NCBI GenBank assembly: GCA_964601515.1
Contig: CAZRNU010000105.1
Coordinates: 1-10,753, forward strand
DNA from: PWND01 sp964601515
GTDB lineage: Bacteria > Bacteroidota > Bacteroidia > Bacteroidales > UBA7960
DNA length: 10,753 bases
Direction of reading: 5' to 3'
Each line of letters opens with the position of its first letter. Position 1 is the stretch's first letter. Shown here piece after piece: positions 1 through 7,680 of this stretch. Made by a program: the position numbers and the translations under genes. The notes under the pieces are model-generated. The model saw only the letters and a list, made by a program, of their open reading frames with translations, was not told the origin of the DNA and ran no database searches.

Positions 1-956
1 ATCTTAGAGAGTGCGATATTGTTGCAGTTGAAGCAAATCCAGATCATGATAGAGGAATAGTTACTCTTACCGGACATGCTGTAAAACTTCAGATGAGGTC
101 TAAAAAAGTAAATCCCGACGCAGTCGAAATTAAAAAAGTATATCGAAAAGCCAAAACATCTGATATTGAGAAGTGGATAGCTGCAGTTAATGAAGAGAAG
201 AACACTATGTTCAAGTCTAGGGAGATGGCATCAAACCTCAAACTCGATATGAAAATTAGTGATGTTGAGTACCAGGGGGATAAAACTAAAGCGATTTTTT
301 ATTATACTGCCGATGAAAGGGTCGACTTTAGGGAATTGATTAAAGTTTTGGCTGAAAAATTCGGTGTTAGAATTGAAATGAAGCAGATAGGAATGAGACA
401 GGAAGCCAGCCGACTAGGGGGTATTGGTTCTTGCGGAAGAGAATTATGCTGTGCTTCTTGGATAAACCATTTTAGGTCTGTTTCTACTTCCGCTGCAAGG
501 CTGCAACAACTTTCTCTTAATCCTCAAAAACTTGCAGGACAATGCAGTAAATTGAAATGCTGCATTAATTATGAAAATGATATTTATATTGATGCACTTG
601 AAGATATTCCGGATTCTAATATTCAGCTTAAAACAAAAAAAGGATATGCTACTCATCAGAAAACTGATGTAATGAAAAAACTTATGTGGTATGTTCTTAC
701 TGAAAACGACGAGAGAAATCTGGTTATGATTACTGCCAAAAGAGCTAAGGAAATTATTGAAATGAATAAGAAAGGTATTTTTCCACTAAGTTTGGATGAG
801 AAAATATCGGAAGAAGAAAAGCCAAAAGCTAAGTTGAATTTTACCGATTCATCCGGTGAAGACAGCCTTACAAGGTTTGACAATTCACTACAACACAAGA
901 AAAAACGCAAAAAGAAAAACAAAAACAGAAATAACAACAACAACAATACACAATGA
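1..956 (+). CDS. ricT: RicT-like PSP1-domain protein (5' truncated by window edge)
   Basis: The frame is open from base 3 to the TGA at 954-956 and has no start in the window, so about 317 C-terminal residues are visible. An internal ATG at 93 is not the true start: the 30 codons before it read as PSP1 sequence (DIVAVEANPD...RGIVTLTG). Two cysteine motifs, SCGRELCC (about 431-454) and CSKLKCC (about 544-564), match the conserved Cys positions of Bacillus RicT/YaaT. That protein is part of the RicA-RicF-RicT complex, which carries 4Fe-4S clusters and affects RNase Y-dependent RNA processing. In Bacteroidota the role is less clear. The tail is a low-complexity Lys-rich then Asn-rich stretch ending in an (AAC)4 run at 933-944, possibly a nucleic-acid-binding extension (inference). 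The stop overlaps the gldH start by 4 bases (ATGA), suggesting translational coupling. The family call is firm; the function here is inferred. Confidence 0.9.
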   Translation, partial: LRECDIVAVEANPDHDRGIVTLTGHAVKLQMRSKKVNPDAVEIKKVYRKAKTSDIEKWIAAVNEEKNTMFKSREMASNLKLDMKISDVEYQGDKTKAIFYYTADERVDFRELIKVLAEKFGVRIEMKQIGMRQEASRLGGIGSCGRELCCASWINHFRSVSTSAARLQQLSLNPQKLAGQCSKLKCCINYENDIYIDALEDIPDSNIQLKTKKGYATHQKTDVMKKLMWYVLTENDERNLVMITAKRAKEIIEMNKKGIFPLSLDEKISEEEKPKAKLNFTDSSGEDSLTRFDNSLQHKKKRKKKNKNRNNNNNNTQ

Positions 957-1423
957 AAAATGTAGTTAAATTTATATTTTTTGTAATAGTACCGCTTTGT
1001 TTTTGTGCAGCATGCGATACTCATGTTTTGTTTGAAAAAAATATAAAAATTAATGGGGAAAAATGGCACATGGATAGTGTTGTTGTTTTTCAAACCGAAA
1101 TACAGGATACAACCGAACTTTATAATATATATTTGAACATAAGACATTCTACATCTTATGAATACAGAAACTTTTATCTGTTTTTTGAAACTGTGATGCC
1201 TGATGGTATTATGGTTAGAGATACTCTTGAATGTTTTCTTGCAGATAAATCCGGTAAATGGCAAGGGAAAGGCTTTGGCCGAGTTAAGTCGAACCGCTTT
1301 CATTTCCGCGAGAATGTTTGGTTTCCTAGAAAGGGAAAGTATGAGTTCAGGCTCGAACAAGCCATGAGGGAGGAAGTTCTTAAAGGGATTATTGATATTG
1401 GAGTTAGAATTGAAAAGAAATAA
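953..1423 (+). CDS. gldH: Gliding motility lipoprotein GldH
   Basis: This 156-residue protein has a short basic start, a hydrophobic segment (about residues 5-20) and Cys21 in an FCAAC context, consistent with a lipoprotein signal and an outer or periplasmic lipid anchor. The body carries recognisable GldH sequence: an IRHSTSYEYRNFYLFFE-type segment, a DTLE-FLAD-G-W-G-G-G segment and a C-terminal EQAMREEVLKGIIDIGVRIEK stretch. GldH is required for gliding in Flavobacterium. It also occurs in non-gliding Bacteroidota, where its exact role is unclear. The ATG at 953 overlaps the upstream TGA, and there is no Shine-Dalgarno sequence, only an A-rich leader, as is usual in this phylum. The linkage PSP1 protein, GldH, PBP1A is, from memory, a common order in Bacteroidota. 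Confidence 0.92.
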   Translation: MKNVVKFIFFVIVPLCFCAACDTHVLFEKNIKINGEKWHMDSVVVFQTEIQDTTELYNIYLNIRHSTSYEYRNFYLFFETVMPDGIMVRDTLECFLADKSGKWQGKGFGRVKSNRFHFRENVWFPRKGKYEFRLEQAMREEVLKGIIDIGVRIEKK

Positions 1424-1470
1424 TCAATCTTTTTTATCGTTTCGAAAATAGTATTTTTCAAAGTTATATT

Positions 1471-3732
1471 ATGGCTAAAAAGAAAGAAACAGAATTGTTT
1501 AGAAAATATACCAGATATTTTTGGCTTTTTATTCTGTTACCATTCATTATAATATACTTTTTGCTAATGACTATCTCTTGGGGTTTGTGGGGCTTTATGC
1601 CTTCATTTGAAGAACTTGAAAATCCCAAAAGTAATCTTGCCAGTGAAATTTATTCTGCAGATGGTGCAATATTAGGTACTTTTCATATTCATAATAGAAC
1701 TAATGTGAGTTATGAAGACCTTTCGCCAAACATTGTAAATGCTCTCTTAGCAACCGAGGATATACGTTTTCACAGCCATTCGGGTGTTGATATAAGAAGT
1801 CTATTTCGCGTTTTGGTTAGAAATCTAATTGGAGGACAAAGAAGTGCCGGCGGAGGAAGCACTATTACACAACAACTTGCAAAAAACCTTTTTCCAAGGC
1901 AAGAAGACCTTTCTACTCCTCAGATTGCAGTTATTAAACTTAAAGAGTGGGTTACTGCAGCCAAGCTTGAACGCAATTACACCAAAGAAGAAATCATCGC
2001 AATGTATCTAAATACTGTTGACTTTGGCAGTCATGCTTTCGGTGTTAAAATTGCTTCCAGAACATATTTCAATACTTCTCCCGACTCATTAAAAATAGAA
2101 GAGGCTGCTGTGCTTGTTGGAATGCTTAAAGCCCCTTCGTGGTTTAATCCTGTCAGGAATCCTGAAAGAGCCACTGACAGAAGAAATGTAGTTATTTACC
2201 AAATGGCCAAATACGGATATATTGAGCCGGAAGATTACGACTCCATTGTTTCAATTCCTCTTGATATGTCTAAATTTCGCATTCAGGATCATAGAGCGGG
2301 TTTGGCAACTTATTTCAGAGAACAGCTTAGGAAAGAGCTGGGGCAATGGAGCAAAAACAAACTTAAGCCTGATGGAACACCTTACAATATTCATACTGAC
2401 GGCCTAAAAATTTACACAACAATTGACAGCAGAATGCAACGATACGCAGAAGAAGCTGTTAAAGAGCATTTAGGAGAATACCTTCAGCCAATGTTCTTTC
2501 AACATTGGAGAGGCCATCCAAATGCCCCTTATGATACTGACCTTACTCCGGAAGACATTCAAAGACTTACCCAAATGGCTGTTAGAAGGTCTGACAGATA
2601 TATTAGCATGAAAAGAAATAATATCGCTGAAGACTCTATCAGAATAGCATTCCGTACGCCAACCAATATGAGAATCTTTACTTGGAGAGGTGAAGTAGAT
2701 ACTGTTATGACTCCTCTGGATTCTATCAGATATTACAAGCATTTTCTTAATACAGGCCTTATGTCTGTTGAGCCTCAAACCGGTTATGTTAGAGCATATG
2801 TTGGTGGTATTGATTATCGCCATTTTATGTACGACCATGTTACTGTTAGTAAACGTCAGGTCGGCTCAACATTTAAACCATTTCTTTACACTTTGGCAAT
2901 GCAGGAAGGTGGGTTCAGCCCTTGCACAAAGGTTCCTAATGTGCCGGTTTCATTCGACCTTCATGATGGAACTACATGGACTCCGAAAAACTCTTCCAAT
3001 AAAATGGAAGGAGAAATGGTTACACTGAAGTGGGCTTTGGCTAACTCGGTTAATTATATTTCAGCCTATCTTATGAAACGCTATTCTCCTCAAGCTGTTA
3101 TCAGACTTGCCCGAAGAATGGGTGTAACCAGCCATATCGACGCTGTGTATGCAATTTGCCTCGGAACTCCAGACCTCTCTGTATATGAAATTACAGGCGC
3201 AATGGCAACTTATGCCAATAAGGGAGTACATGTTGATCCTATTTTTATTACCAGAATTGAAGATCAAAACGGCAACCTTATAGAGTCTTTTACTCCTAAG
3301 TCAAATGAAGCGATGAGTGAGGAAACAGCCTACCTAATGATTGAACTTCTTAAAGGGGTTGTTGAAAGTGGCACCGGACTAAGGCTAAGGTTTAGATATA
3401 ATCTTAATTATCCAATTGCCGGAAAAACCGGCACCACTCAAAATAACTCCGATGGTTGGTTTATTGGAATTACGCCTACACTTGCTACCGGTGTGTGGGT
3501 TGGCGCTGAAGACAGAGCTGTTAGGTTTAGAGAAATTTCCCTCGGACAAGGCGCTAATATGGCGCTTCCCATTTGGGCTTTATATATGAAGAAAATTTAT
3601 GAAGATAAAAATCTTCAGTTCCCTACTCACGACTTTGAAAAACCACTTAGACCAATAAGTGTTGAAGTAGATTGCAACAAATACAAACAGGAAGAAAGAC
3701 CAAGGGATGTGTTTGACCAGGAGGTTTTTTAA
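1471..3732 (+). CDS. mrcA: Class A penicillin-binding protein 1A (bifunctional peptidoglycan synthase)
   Basis: The 753-residue protein polymerises lipid II into glycan strands and cross-links them in the periplasm. It has a cytoplasmic basic tail, one membrane anchor (about residues 15-40), and a GT51 domain (about 50-230). The GT51 domain has the catalytic Glu96 in ATEDIRFHSHSG, the GGSTITQQLAKN motif (128-139) and the KLKEW...LE motif (Glu159). A linker or outer region (about 270-430) follows. The transpeptidase domain (about 430-700) has SxxK at Ser466-Lys469 (GSTFKP), SxN at Ser526-Asn528 and KTG at 652-654. All catalytic motifs are intact, and the length is normal for Bacteroidota PBP1A. 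The start ATG at 1471 lies 47 bases after gldH and has no clear Shine-Dalgarno sequence. The symbol is assigned by analogy with E. coli PBP1A. Confidence 0.95.
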   Translation: MAKKKETELFRKYTRYFWLFILLPFIIIYFLLMTISWGLWGFMPSFEELENPKSNLASEIYSADGAILGTFHIHNRTNVSYEDLSPNIVNALLATEDIRFHSHSGVDIRSLFRVLVRNLIGGQRSAGGGSTITQQLAKNLFPRQEDLSTPQIAVIKLKEWVTAAKLERNYTKEEIIAMYLNTVDFGSHAFGVKIASRTYFNTSPDSLKIEEAAVLVGMLKAPSWFNPVRNPERATDRRNVVIYQMAKYGYIEPEDYDSIVSIPLDMSKFRIQDHRAGLATYFREQLRKELGQWSKNKLKPDGTPYNIHTDGLKIYTTIDSRMQRYAEEAVKEHLGEYLQPMFFQHWRGHPNAPYDTDLTPEDIQRLTQMAVRRSDRYISMKRNNIAEDSIRIAFRTPTNMRIFTWRGEVDTVMTPLDSIRYYKHFLNTGLMSVEPQTGYVRAYVGGIDYRHFMYDHVTVSKRQVGSTFKPFLYTLAMQEGGFSPCTKVPNVPVSFDLHDGTTWTPKNSSNKMEGEMVTLKWALANSVNYISAYLMKRYSPQAVIRLARRMGVTSHIDAVYAICLGTPDLSVYEITGAMATYANKGVHVDPIFITRIEDQNGNLIESFTPKSNEAMSEETAYLMIELLKGVVESGTGLRLRFRYNLNYPIAGKTGTTQNNSDGWFIGITPTLATGVWVGAEDRAVRFREISLGQGANMALPIWALYMKKIYEDKNLQFPTHDFEKPLRPISVEVDCNKYKQEERPRDVFDQEVF

Positions 3733-3767
3733 TAAATTGATTACGAGTTGTTGAAATTGATGTTTTG

Positions 3768-4367
3768 ATGAGTAATAATAGTTTTTTAGATAATTCTGAA
3801 TATCTTTCCAGAGAACATAAAGAGGCTCTGATTAATCAAAAAGGAAAAGTAATCTGGCTTACCGGCCTTTCCGGGTCAGGTAAAACTACTATTGCATCTT
3901 ATCTGGAAAAATCCCTTCATCAAAAGAATATTATTACTAAAGTTTTTGATGGCGATATTATTCGCAAAGGACTTAATAAAGATCTGTCATTTTCTAATGA
4001 AGGCAGAATGGAGAACATAAGGCGAATTGCTGAAGTTTCGAAGCAGTTTGTTGAATGTGGCATTGTTGTTATTTGCGCATTTATCAGTCCTACTAAAGAA
4101 ATGAGAAAAATTGCAGCAGATATTATTGGTAAAAATGATTTTGTTGAGGTTTTTGTCAGCTGCCCTTTGAATGTTTGTGAAAATAGAGACCCAAAAGGAT
4201 TATACAAAAAAGCCCGCAAAGGAGAAATTCCAAATTTTACAGGTATTGATTCTCCTTATGAAGCTCCGGAAAAGCCCGATATAACTATTAATACAAATGA
4301 AACAACTGTTGAGCAGGCGGGTAATATTGTTTTAGATTTTGTAATGCCTAAAATAAAATCGAGATAG
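3768..4367 (+). CDS. cysC: Adenylyl-sulfate (APS) kinase CysC
   Basis: The 199-residue enzyme phosphorylates APS with ATP to give PAPS, in the cytoplasm. The P-loop is GLSGSGKT at residues 33-40. Other family motifs are DGD (61-63) followed by Arg66, an FISP segment with Ser107 at the position of the conserved family serine, and a C-terminal DPKGLYKKARKGEIPNFTG-type block with the PYE-P-P substrate-lid region. The length is that of a stand-alone CysC, not a CysN-CysC (NodQ) fusion. I chose the ATG at 3768. A TTG one codon upstream (3765) is possible but less likely. The gene sits 35 bases after the PBP1A gene and 3 bases before cysD, so cysC-cysD-cysN form one operon. No obvious promoter or Shine-Dalgarno sequence was found in the short upstream gap. 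Confidence 0.95.
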   Translation: MSNNSFLDNSEYLSREHKEALINQKGKVIWLTGLSGSGKTTIASYLEKSLHQKNIITKVFDGDIIRKGLNKDLSFSNEGRMENIRRIAEVSKQFVECGIVVICAFISPTKEMRKIAADIIGKNDFVEVFVSCPLNVCENRDPKGLYKKARKGEIPNFTGIDSPYEAPEKPDITINTNETTVEQAGNIVLDFVMPKIKSR

Positions 4368-4370
4368 AGA

Positions 4371-5276
4371 ATGCAGACATACTACATGAATCATATCAGG
4401 GAGCTGGAGTCAGAGTCTATCTACGTAATAAGAGAGGTTGCTGCTCAGTTTGAAAATCCTGTTCTGCTATTCTCAGGAGGTAAAGATTCTATCGTAATGC
4501 TGCACTTAGCTGTTAAGGCTTTTAAGCCTGCTCCAATGCCATTTACAATATTACATATAGATACCGGTCATAATTTCCCAGAAACACTTGAGTATAGAGA
4601 TAATTTGATTAAAAAGCTCGGGCTAAAACTTGTGGTTGGCAGTGTTCAAAAAAGCATAGACAACGGCAGAGCTCATGAAGAAGCCGGTCCAAACCAAAGC
4701 CGTAATGTTCTTCAGTCTGTTACTCTCCTTGACGCAATTGCCGAATACGGATTTGATTGTGCGCTTGGTGGCGGAAGACGTGATGAAGAAAAAGCCAGAG
4801 CTAAAGAAAGGTTCTTTTCGCATAGAGACGATTTCGGACAATGGGACCCTAAAAACCAAAGACCGGAATTATGGAATATATTCAACGGCAGAAAAAGAAA
4901 AGGTGAGCATTTTAGAGTTTTTCCTCTAAGCAACTGGACAGAATTGGATATTTGGCAGTATATTTTGTTAGAAAAAATCGAAATGCCTGTTTTGTATTTT
5001 ACTCATAAAAGAGATTGTGTAAGAAGAAACGGAGTTATTCTGGCAAAAAGCGATTATATCTCTCTTCTCGAAGGCGAAAAATGGGAAAATCTTCAAATAA
5101 GATTCAGAACAATTGGAGATATGAGCTGCACAGGCGCCTCAATTTCTGACGCTACAACTCTTGAAGAAATTATCATGGAAGTTGCAGCATCAAGAATTAC
5201 TGAAAGAGGAGGAAGGGCCGATGACAAAACTTCTGAAACATCAATGGAAGACAGAAAAAAGGAGGGATATTTTTAA
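4371..5276 (+). CDS. cysD: Sulfate adenylyltransferase subunit 2 CysD
   Basis: The 301-residue protein is the catalytic small subunit of heterodimeric ATP sulfurylase. It adenylates sulfate to APS, with the GTPase CysN as partner. It belongs to the PP-loop ATP pyrophosphatase family and has SGGKDS at residues 35-40. Also visible are an HIDTGHNFPET segment, a GGGRRDEEKARAKER block and the FRTIGDMSCTG region, all typical of CysD. The C-terminus, ERGGRADDKTSETSMEDRKK then EGYF, is the standard family ending, so the gene is complete. It starts 3 bases after cysC with a GAGA-type weak leader. It ends 1 base before the cysN ATG, and its last codons contain the GGAGGG that probably serves cysN. Confidence 0.96.
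   Translation: MQTYYMNHIRELESESIYVIREVAAQFENPVLLFSGGKDSIVMLHLAVKAFKPAPMPFTILHIDTGHNFPETLEYRDNLIKKLGLKLVVGSVQKSIDNGRAHEEAGPNQSRNVLQSVTLLDAIAEYGFDCALGGGRRDEEKARAKERFFSHRDDFGQWDPKNQRPELWNIFNGRKRKGEHFRVFPLSNWTELDIWQYILLEKIEMPVLYFTHKRDCVRRNGVILAKSDYISLLEGEKWENLQIRFRTIGDMSCTGASISDATTLEEIIMEVAASRITERGGRADDKTSETSMEDRKKEGYF
5261..5266 (+). promoter_or_regulatory. Shine-Dalgarno sequence for cysN
   Basis: GGAGGG lies 11 bases before the ATG at 5278, inside the last codons of cysD (Glu-Gly). It fixes the cysN start against the upstream TTG. It is notable because the other genes here have only A-rich leaders, as is usual in Bacteroidota, where the anti-Shine-Dalgarno region of the ribosome is reported to be sequestered. 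It may be partly coincidental, since the bases also encode CysD. Confidence 0.5.
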
Positions 5277-5277
5277 G

Positions 5278-6561
5278 ATGCAAAACACCAACGGCTTTAT
5301 ATCTGAAGATTATATGAATGTTGAACTGCTCAGGTTTACCACTGCCGGAAGTGTTGACGATGGCAAAAGTACTCTGATTGGAAGATTATTATATGACAGC
5401 AAAGCTATTTTTGAAGATCAGCTGGAATCTATAAGGCTTGCGAGCGAAAAACGAGGCGAAGAGTCTATCAATTTTGCATTGCTTACCGACGGGCTTAAAG
5501 CCGAAAGAGAACAAGGCATTACTATTGATGTAGCTTACCGTTATTTTGCAACACCTAAAAGAAAATTCATTATTGCCGACACTCCCGGGCATTTGCAATA
5601 CACCAGAAATATGGTTACAGGTGCATCAACAGCCAACCTCGCCATTATTCTGATTGATGCCAGAAAAGGAGTTGTAGAACAAACCAAAAGACATTCTTAT
5701 ATTGCTTCGCTTTTAGGTATAAAGCATCTGGCGTTGTGTATAAACAAGATGGACCTTGTTGATTACAGCAAGGAAGTTTTTGAAAACATTGTGAATGACT
5801 TTAAAATATTTGCATCTAAACTGCATATTCACGACATCAATTATATACCAATAAGTGCTCTGTACGGTGATAATATAGTTGAAAAATCGGAAAACATGCA
5901 ATGGTATGCCGGCTCAACATTAATGTATTTTTTGGAAACTGTTCATGTAGGGAGCGACCACAATCTTATTGACGGCAGATTCCCTGTGCAGAATATTATC
6001 AGAGTAAACAATAAAGATGTACCTGATTACAGAGGCTATGCAGGCAGGATTGCCAGCGGGGTTTTTAAAATCGGAGATGAAGTGAAAGTACTTCCTGCCG
6101 GTTTCAATACTTTTATCTCAGGCATCGAAGGAGCCGAAGGTAATATCGACATGGCTTTTGCACCAATGTCGGTAGTGCTCAGACTGTCGGATGAAATTGA
6201 TATCAGCCGTGGCGACATGATTGCTCCAATAGATAATATTCCAAACATAAGCAAAGAATTCGATGCTATGGTATGCTGGATGAATCCTAAAAAACTTACT
6301 GCGGGCGGCAAGTACATTCTCCGACATACAACTAAAGAAGCCAAATGTGTGGTGACCGACATTAATTATCGAATGGACATTAACCAAATCGAAGAAATTG
6401 AAAACTGCAGCGAACTAAACATGAATGATATTGGCTGCGTTTCCATAAAAACCTCCCAAACACTGCTTTTCGACAAATACCATCACAACCGAATCACCGG
6501 AAGCATAATACTAATTGACGAAACCACAAACGAAACCGTAGCATCCGGGATGATTGTGTAG
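5278..6561 (+). CDS. cysN: Sulfate adenylyltransferase subunit 1 CysN (GTPase)
   Basis: The 427-residue translation-factor-like GTPase couples GTP hydrolysis to APS synthesis by CysD. The G domain shows GSVDDGKST (24-32, G1), DTPGH (101-105, G3) and NKMD (156-159, G4). It is followed by elongation-factor-like beta-barrel domains containing RVNNKDVPDYRGYAGRI. There is no C-terminal APS kinase domain, consistent with the separate cysC upstream. I chose the ATG at 5278: the family sequence begins there (MQNTNGFISEDYMNVELLRF), it lies 1 base after the cysD stop, and GGAGGG lies at 5261-5266. The frame extends further upstream to a TTG at 5161, but that part overlaps cysD and does not read as CysN. 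Confidence 0.96.
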   Translation: MQNTNGFISEDYMNVELLRFTTAGSVDDGKSTLIGRLLYDSKAIFEDQLESIRLASEKRGEESINFALLTDGLKAEREQGITIDVAYRYFATPKRKFIIADTPGHLQYTRNMVTGASTANLAIILIDARKGVVEQTKRHSYIASLLGIKHLALCINKMDLVDYSKEVFENIVNDFKIFASKLHIHDINYIPISALYGDNIVEKSENMQWYAGSTLMYFLETVHVGSDHNLIDGRFPVQNIIRVNNKDVPDYRGYAGRIASGVFKIGDEVKVLPAGFNTFISGIEGAEGNIDMAFAPMSVVLRLSDEIDISRGDMIAPIDNIPNISKEFDAMVCWMNPKKLTAGGKYILRHTTKEAKCVVTDINYRMDINQIEEIENCSELNMNDIGCVSIKTSQTLLFDKYHHNRITGSIILIDETTNETVASGMIV

Positions 6562-6586
6562 AGGAAAAACCTCAAAAGTAGATTTG
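6554..6586 (+). promoter_or_regulatory. Candidate Bacteroidota-type promoter (TTG / TAnnTTTG)
   Basis: TAGATTTG at 6579-6586 matches the Bacteroidota -7 consensus TAnnTTTG exactly. A TTG at 6554-6556 lies 22 bases upstream, within the reported spacing range of about 17-23, though it overlaps the last codons of cysN. Transcription would start near 6593 and drive the secreted-protein pair beginning at 6706, with a leader of roughly 110 bases. The rest of the gap (6587-6705) is extremely AT-rich and includes the palindrome AAAATATATTTT at 6627-6638. I see no RNA gene or riboswitch in it and no convincing terminator for the cys operon. Confidence 0.35.
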
Positions 6587-6705
6587 GCTTAAACACAATA
6601 ATATTTCTATAATATTCATTTTTTTTAAAATATATTTTTTTGTATTGTTTAATCTTTTTGCTTTTGTCGATACATATTAAATTCTTATCAATAAAAAAGC
6701 AAATT

Positions 6706-7680
6706 ATGAAAAAGCAAAATCAAAAAATCTGGGCTGTTTTAATTCTTGCCATTGTAATCTCCTTTACTTCGGGCTTAAGTTTATTTGGAAAAAACTGGAG
6801 TCAGCATGACAATAATGACACTACTAAAGTTGAGAAAGACTCAATATTTAAGTTTACCGAAACTGATTTTCATCAGTATTTATGGGAGCAGGATGAACAG
6901 CCTACCCCAAACAAAATTGATGATGAAGATTTTAATACAAAGAAAGATGTCATTGAAGGAATAACTAGGCCTCAATGGGATGGAGCTAGTAATAACTCCG
7001 GCAAAATATGGAGAAGTGGAATAGTAGGAATTGGAACGAGTGCCCCAACCTCATTGCTGCATATAGTATTGCCGGATAATGGTGTTTTGAATGCAATAAA
7101 ATTTGAGGGACTAAGAAGTTCAGAATCTACTCATGCAATAAGGCTTGAACTAAACGCACCAAATAGTCCTGCTAATGCAAATAAAAGAAACTTTCATATT
7201 ATTAATGCAAACCCAGGAAATGGGGCGGATTATAATAGGCTTATTTTTCGTGCTTCTGGAAATGATAATTACATCAATATTATGACTCTTACTCATGAGG
7301 GGAATGTTGGTATTTCAAGAAATTTGGATATTGTAGGAAATGTTGGAATAGGCACAGACGATACTAAAGGATACAAACTAGCTATTGCCGGAAAAATGAT
7401 TGCAGAAGAAGTTGTTGTAAAATTGCAAACTGCATGGCCTGATTATGTGTTTACCAAAGACTACAACTTACAATCGTTGAGCGATGTTGAGTCGTTTATA
7501 CTAACACATGGCCACTTGCCAGAAATGCCGTCTGCAAAAGAGGTGGAAAACAACGGAATAAGCATCGGAGAAATGAATGCACTTCTTCTTAAAAAAATTG
7601 AAGAGCTTACGCTTTATATGATTGAGCTCAAGAAGGAAAATGTTGAGTTGAGGGAAATGATACTAAATGTTAAACAATAA
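6706..7680 (+). CDS. Secreted tail-fibre / endosialidase-chaperone-like protein
   Basis: This 324-residue protein begins with a lysine-rich start and hydrophobic segment (residues 8-27), giving a signal peptide or anchor. A polar, acidic region with few features follows (about 30-100). Three GIGT-type motifs (VGIGT 107-111, NVGIS 200-204, NVGIGT 212-217) are like those of tail-fibre and surface repeat proteins. The C-terminus (about 220-324) has YKLAIAGKMIAEEVVVKL, WPDYVFTKDY, HLPEMPSAKEVENNGISIGE and a final Leu/Glu-rich coiled coil (290-320). This ending recurs in many Bacteroidota surface proteins and resembles the S74-type intramolecular chaperone region of phage tail spikes. The resemblance does not prove self-cleavage. 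I chose the ATG at 6706 because it directly precedes the signal peptide; the frame extends to a TTG at 6640 that is less likely. The stop overlaps the next start by 1 base. Function unknown; trimeric surface or adhesin-like role inferred. Confidence 0.8.
   Translation: MKKQNQKIWAVLILAIVISFTSGLSLFGKNWSQHDNNDTTKVEKDSIFKFTETDFHQYLWEQDEQPTPNKIDDEDFNTKKDVIEGITRPQWDGASNNSGKIWRSGIVGIGTSAPTSLLHIVLPDNGVLNAIKFEGLRSSESTHAIRLELNAPNSPANANKRNFHIINANPGNGADYNRLIFRASGNDNYINIMTLTHEGNVGISRNLDIVGNVGIGTDDTKGYKLAIAGKMIAEEVVVKLQTAWPDYVFTKDYNLQSLSDVESFILTHGHLPEMPSAKEVENNGISIGEMNALLLKKIEELTLYMIELKKENVELREMILNVKQ

Noticed and set aside
656..1360. A 234-codon open frame on the minus strand across the ricT-gldH junction
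   Set aside because: It is antisense to two well-supported genes, is rich in Phe/Lys/Ser runs from complemented A-rich codons, and matches no family. It is a shadow.
5161..5277. Longer cysN starting at TTG 5161
   Set aside because: The extra 39 residues overlap cysD in another frame and do not look like CysN. The ATG at 5278 with GGAGGG upstream fits the family start.
6561..6573. GAGG-AAAAA-CCTC hairpin right after cysN as a terminator
   Set aside because: The stem is only 4 base pairs and is followed by AAAAGTAGATTTGG, with no T-run. It is too weak to call.
6627..6638. AAAATATATTTT palindrome as an insertion-sequence end or recombination site
   Set aside because: There is no matching inverted copy, transposase or target duplication in the window. 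Such palindromes are expected in very AT-rich DNA.
6640..6705. TTG start giving a 346-residue secreted protein
   Set aside because: The added 22 residues come from the T-rich gap. The ATG at 6706 directly precedes a normal signal peptide.
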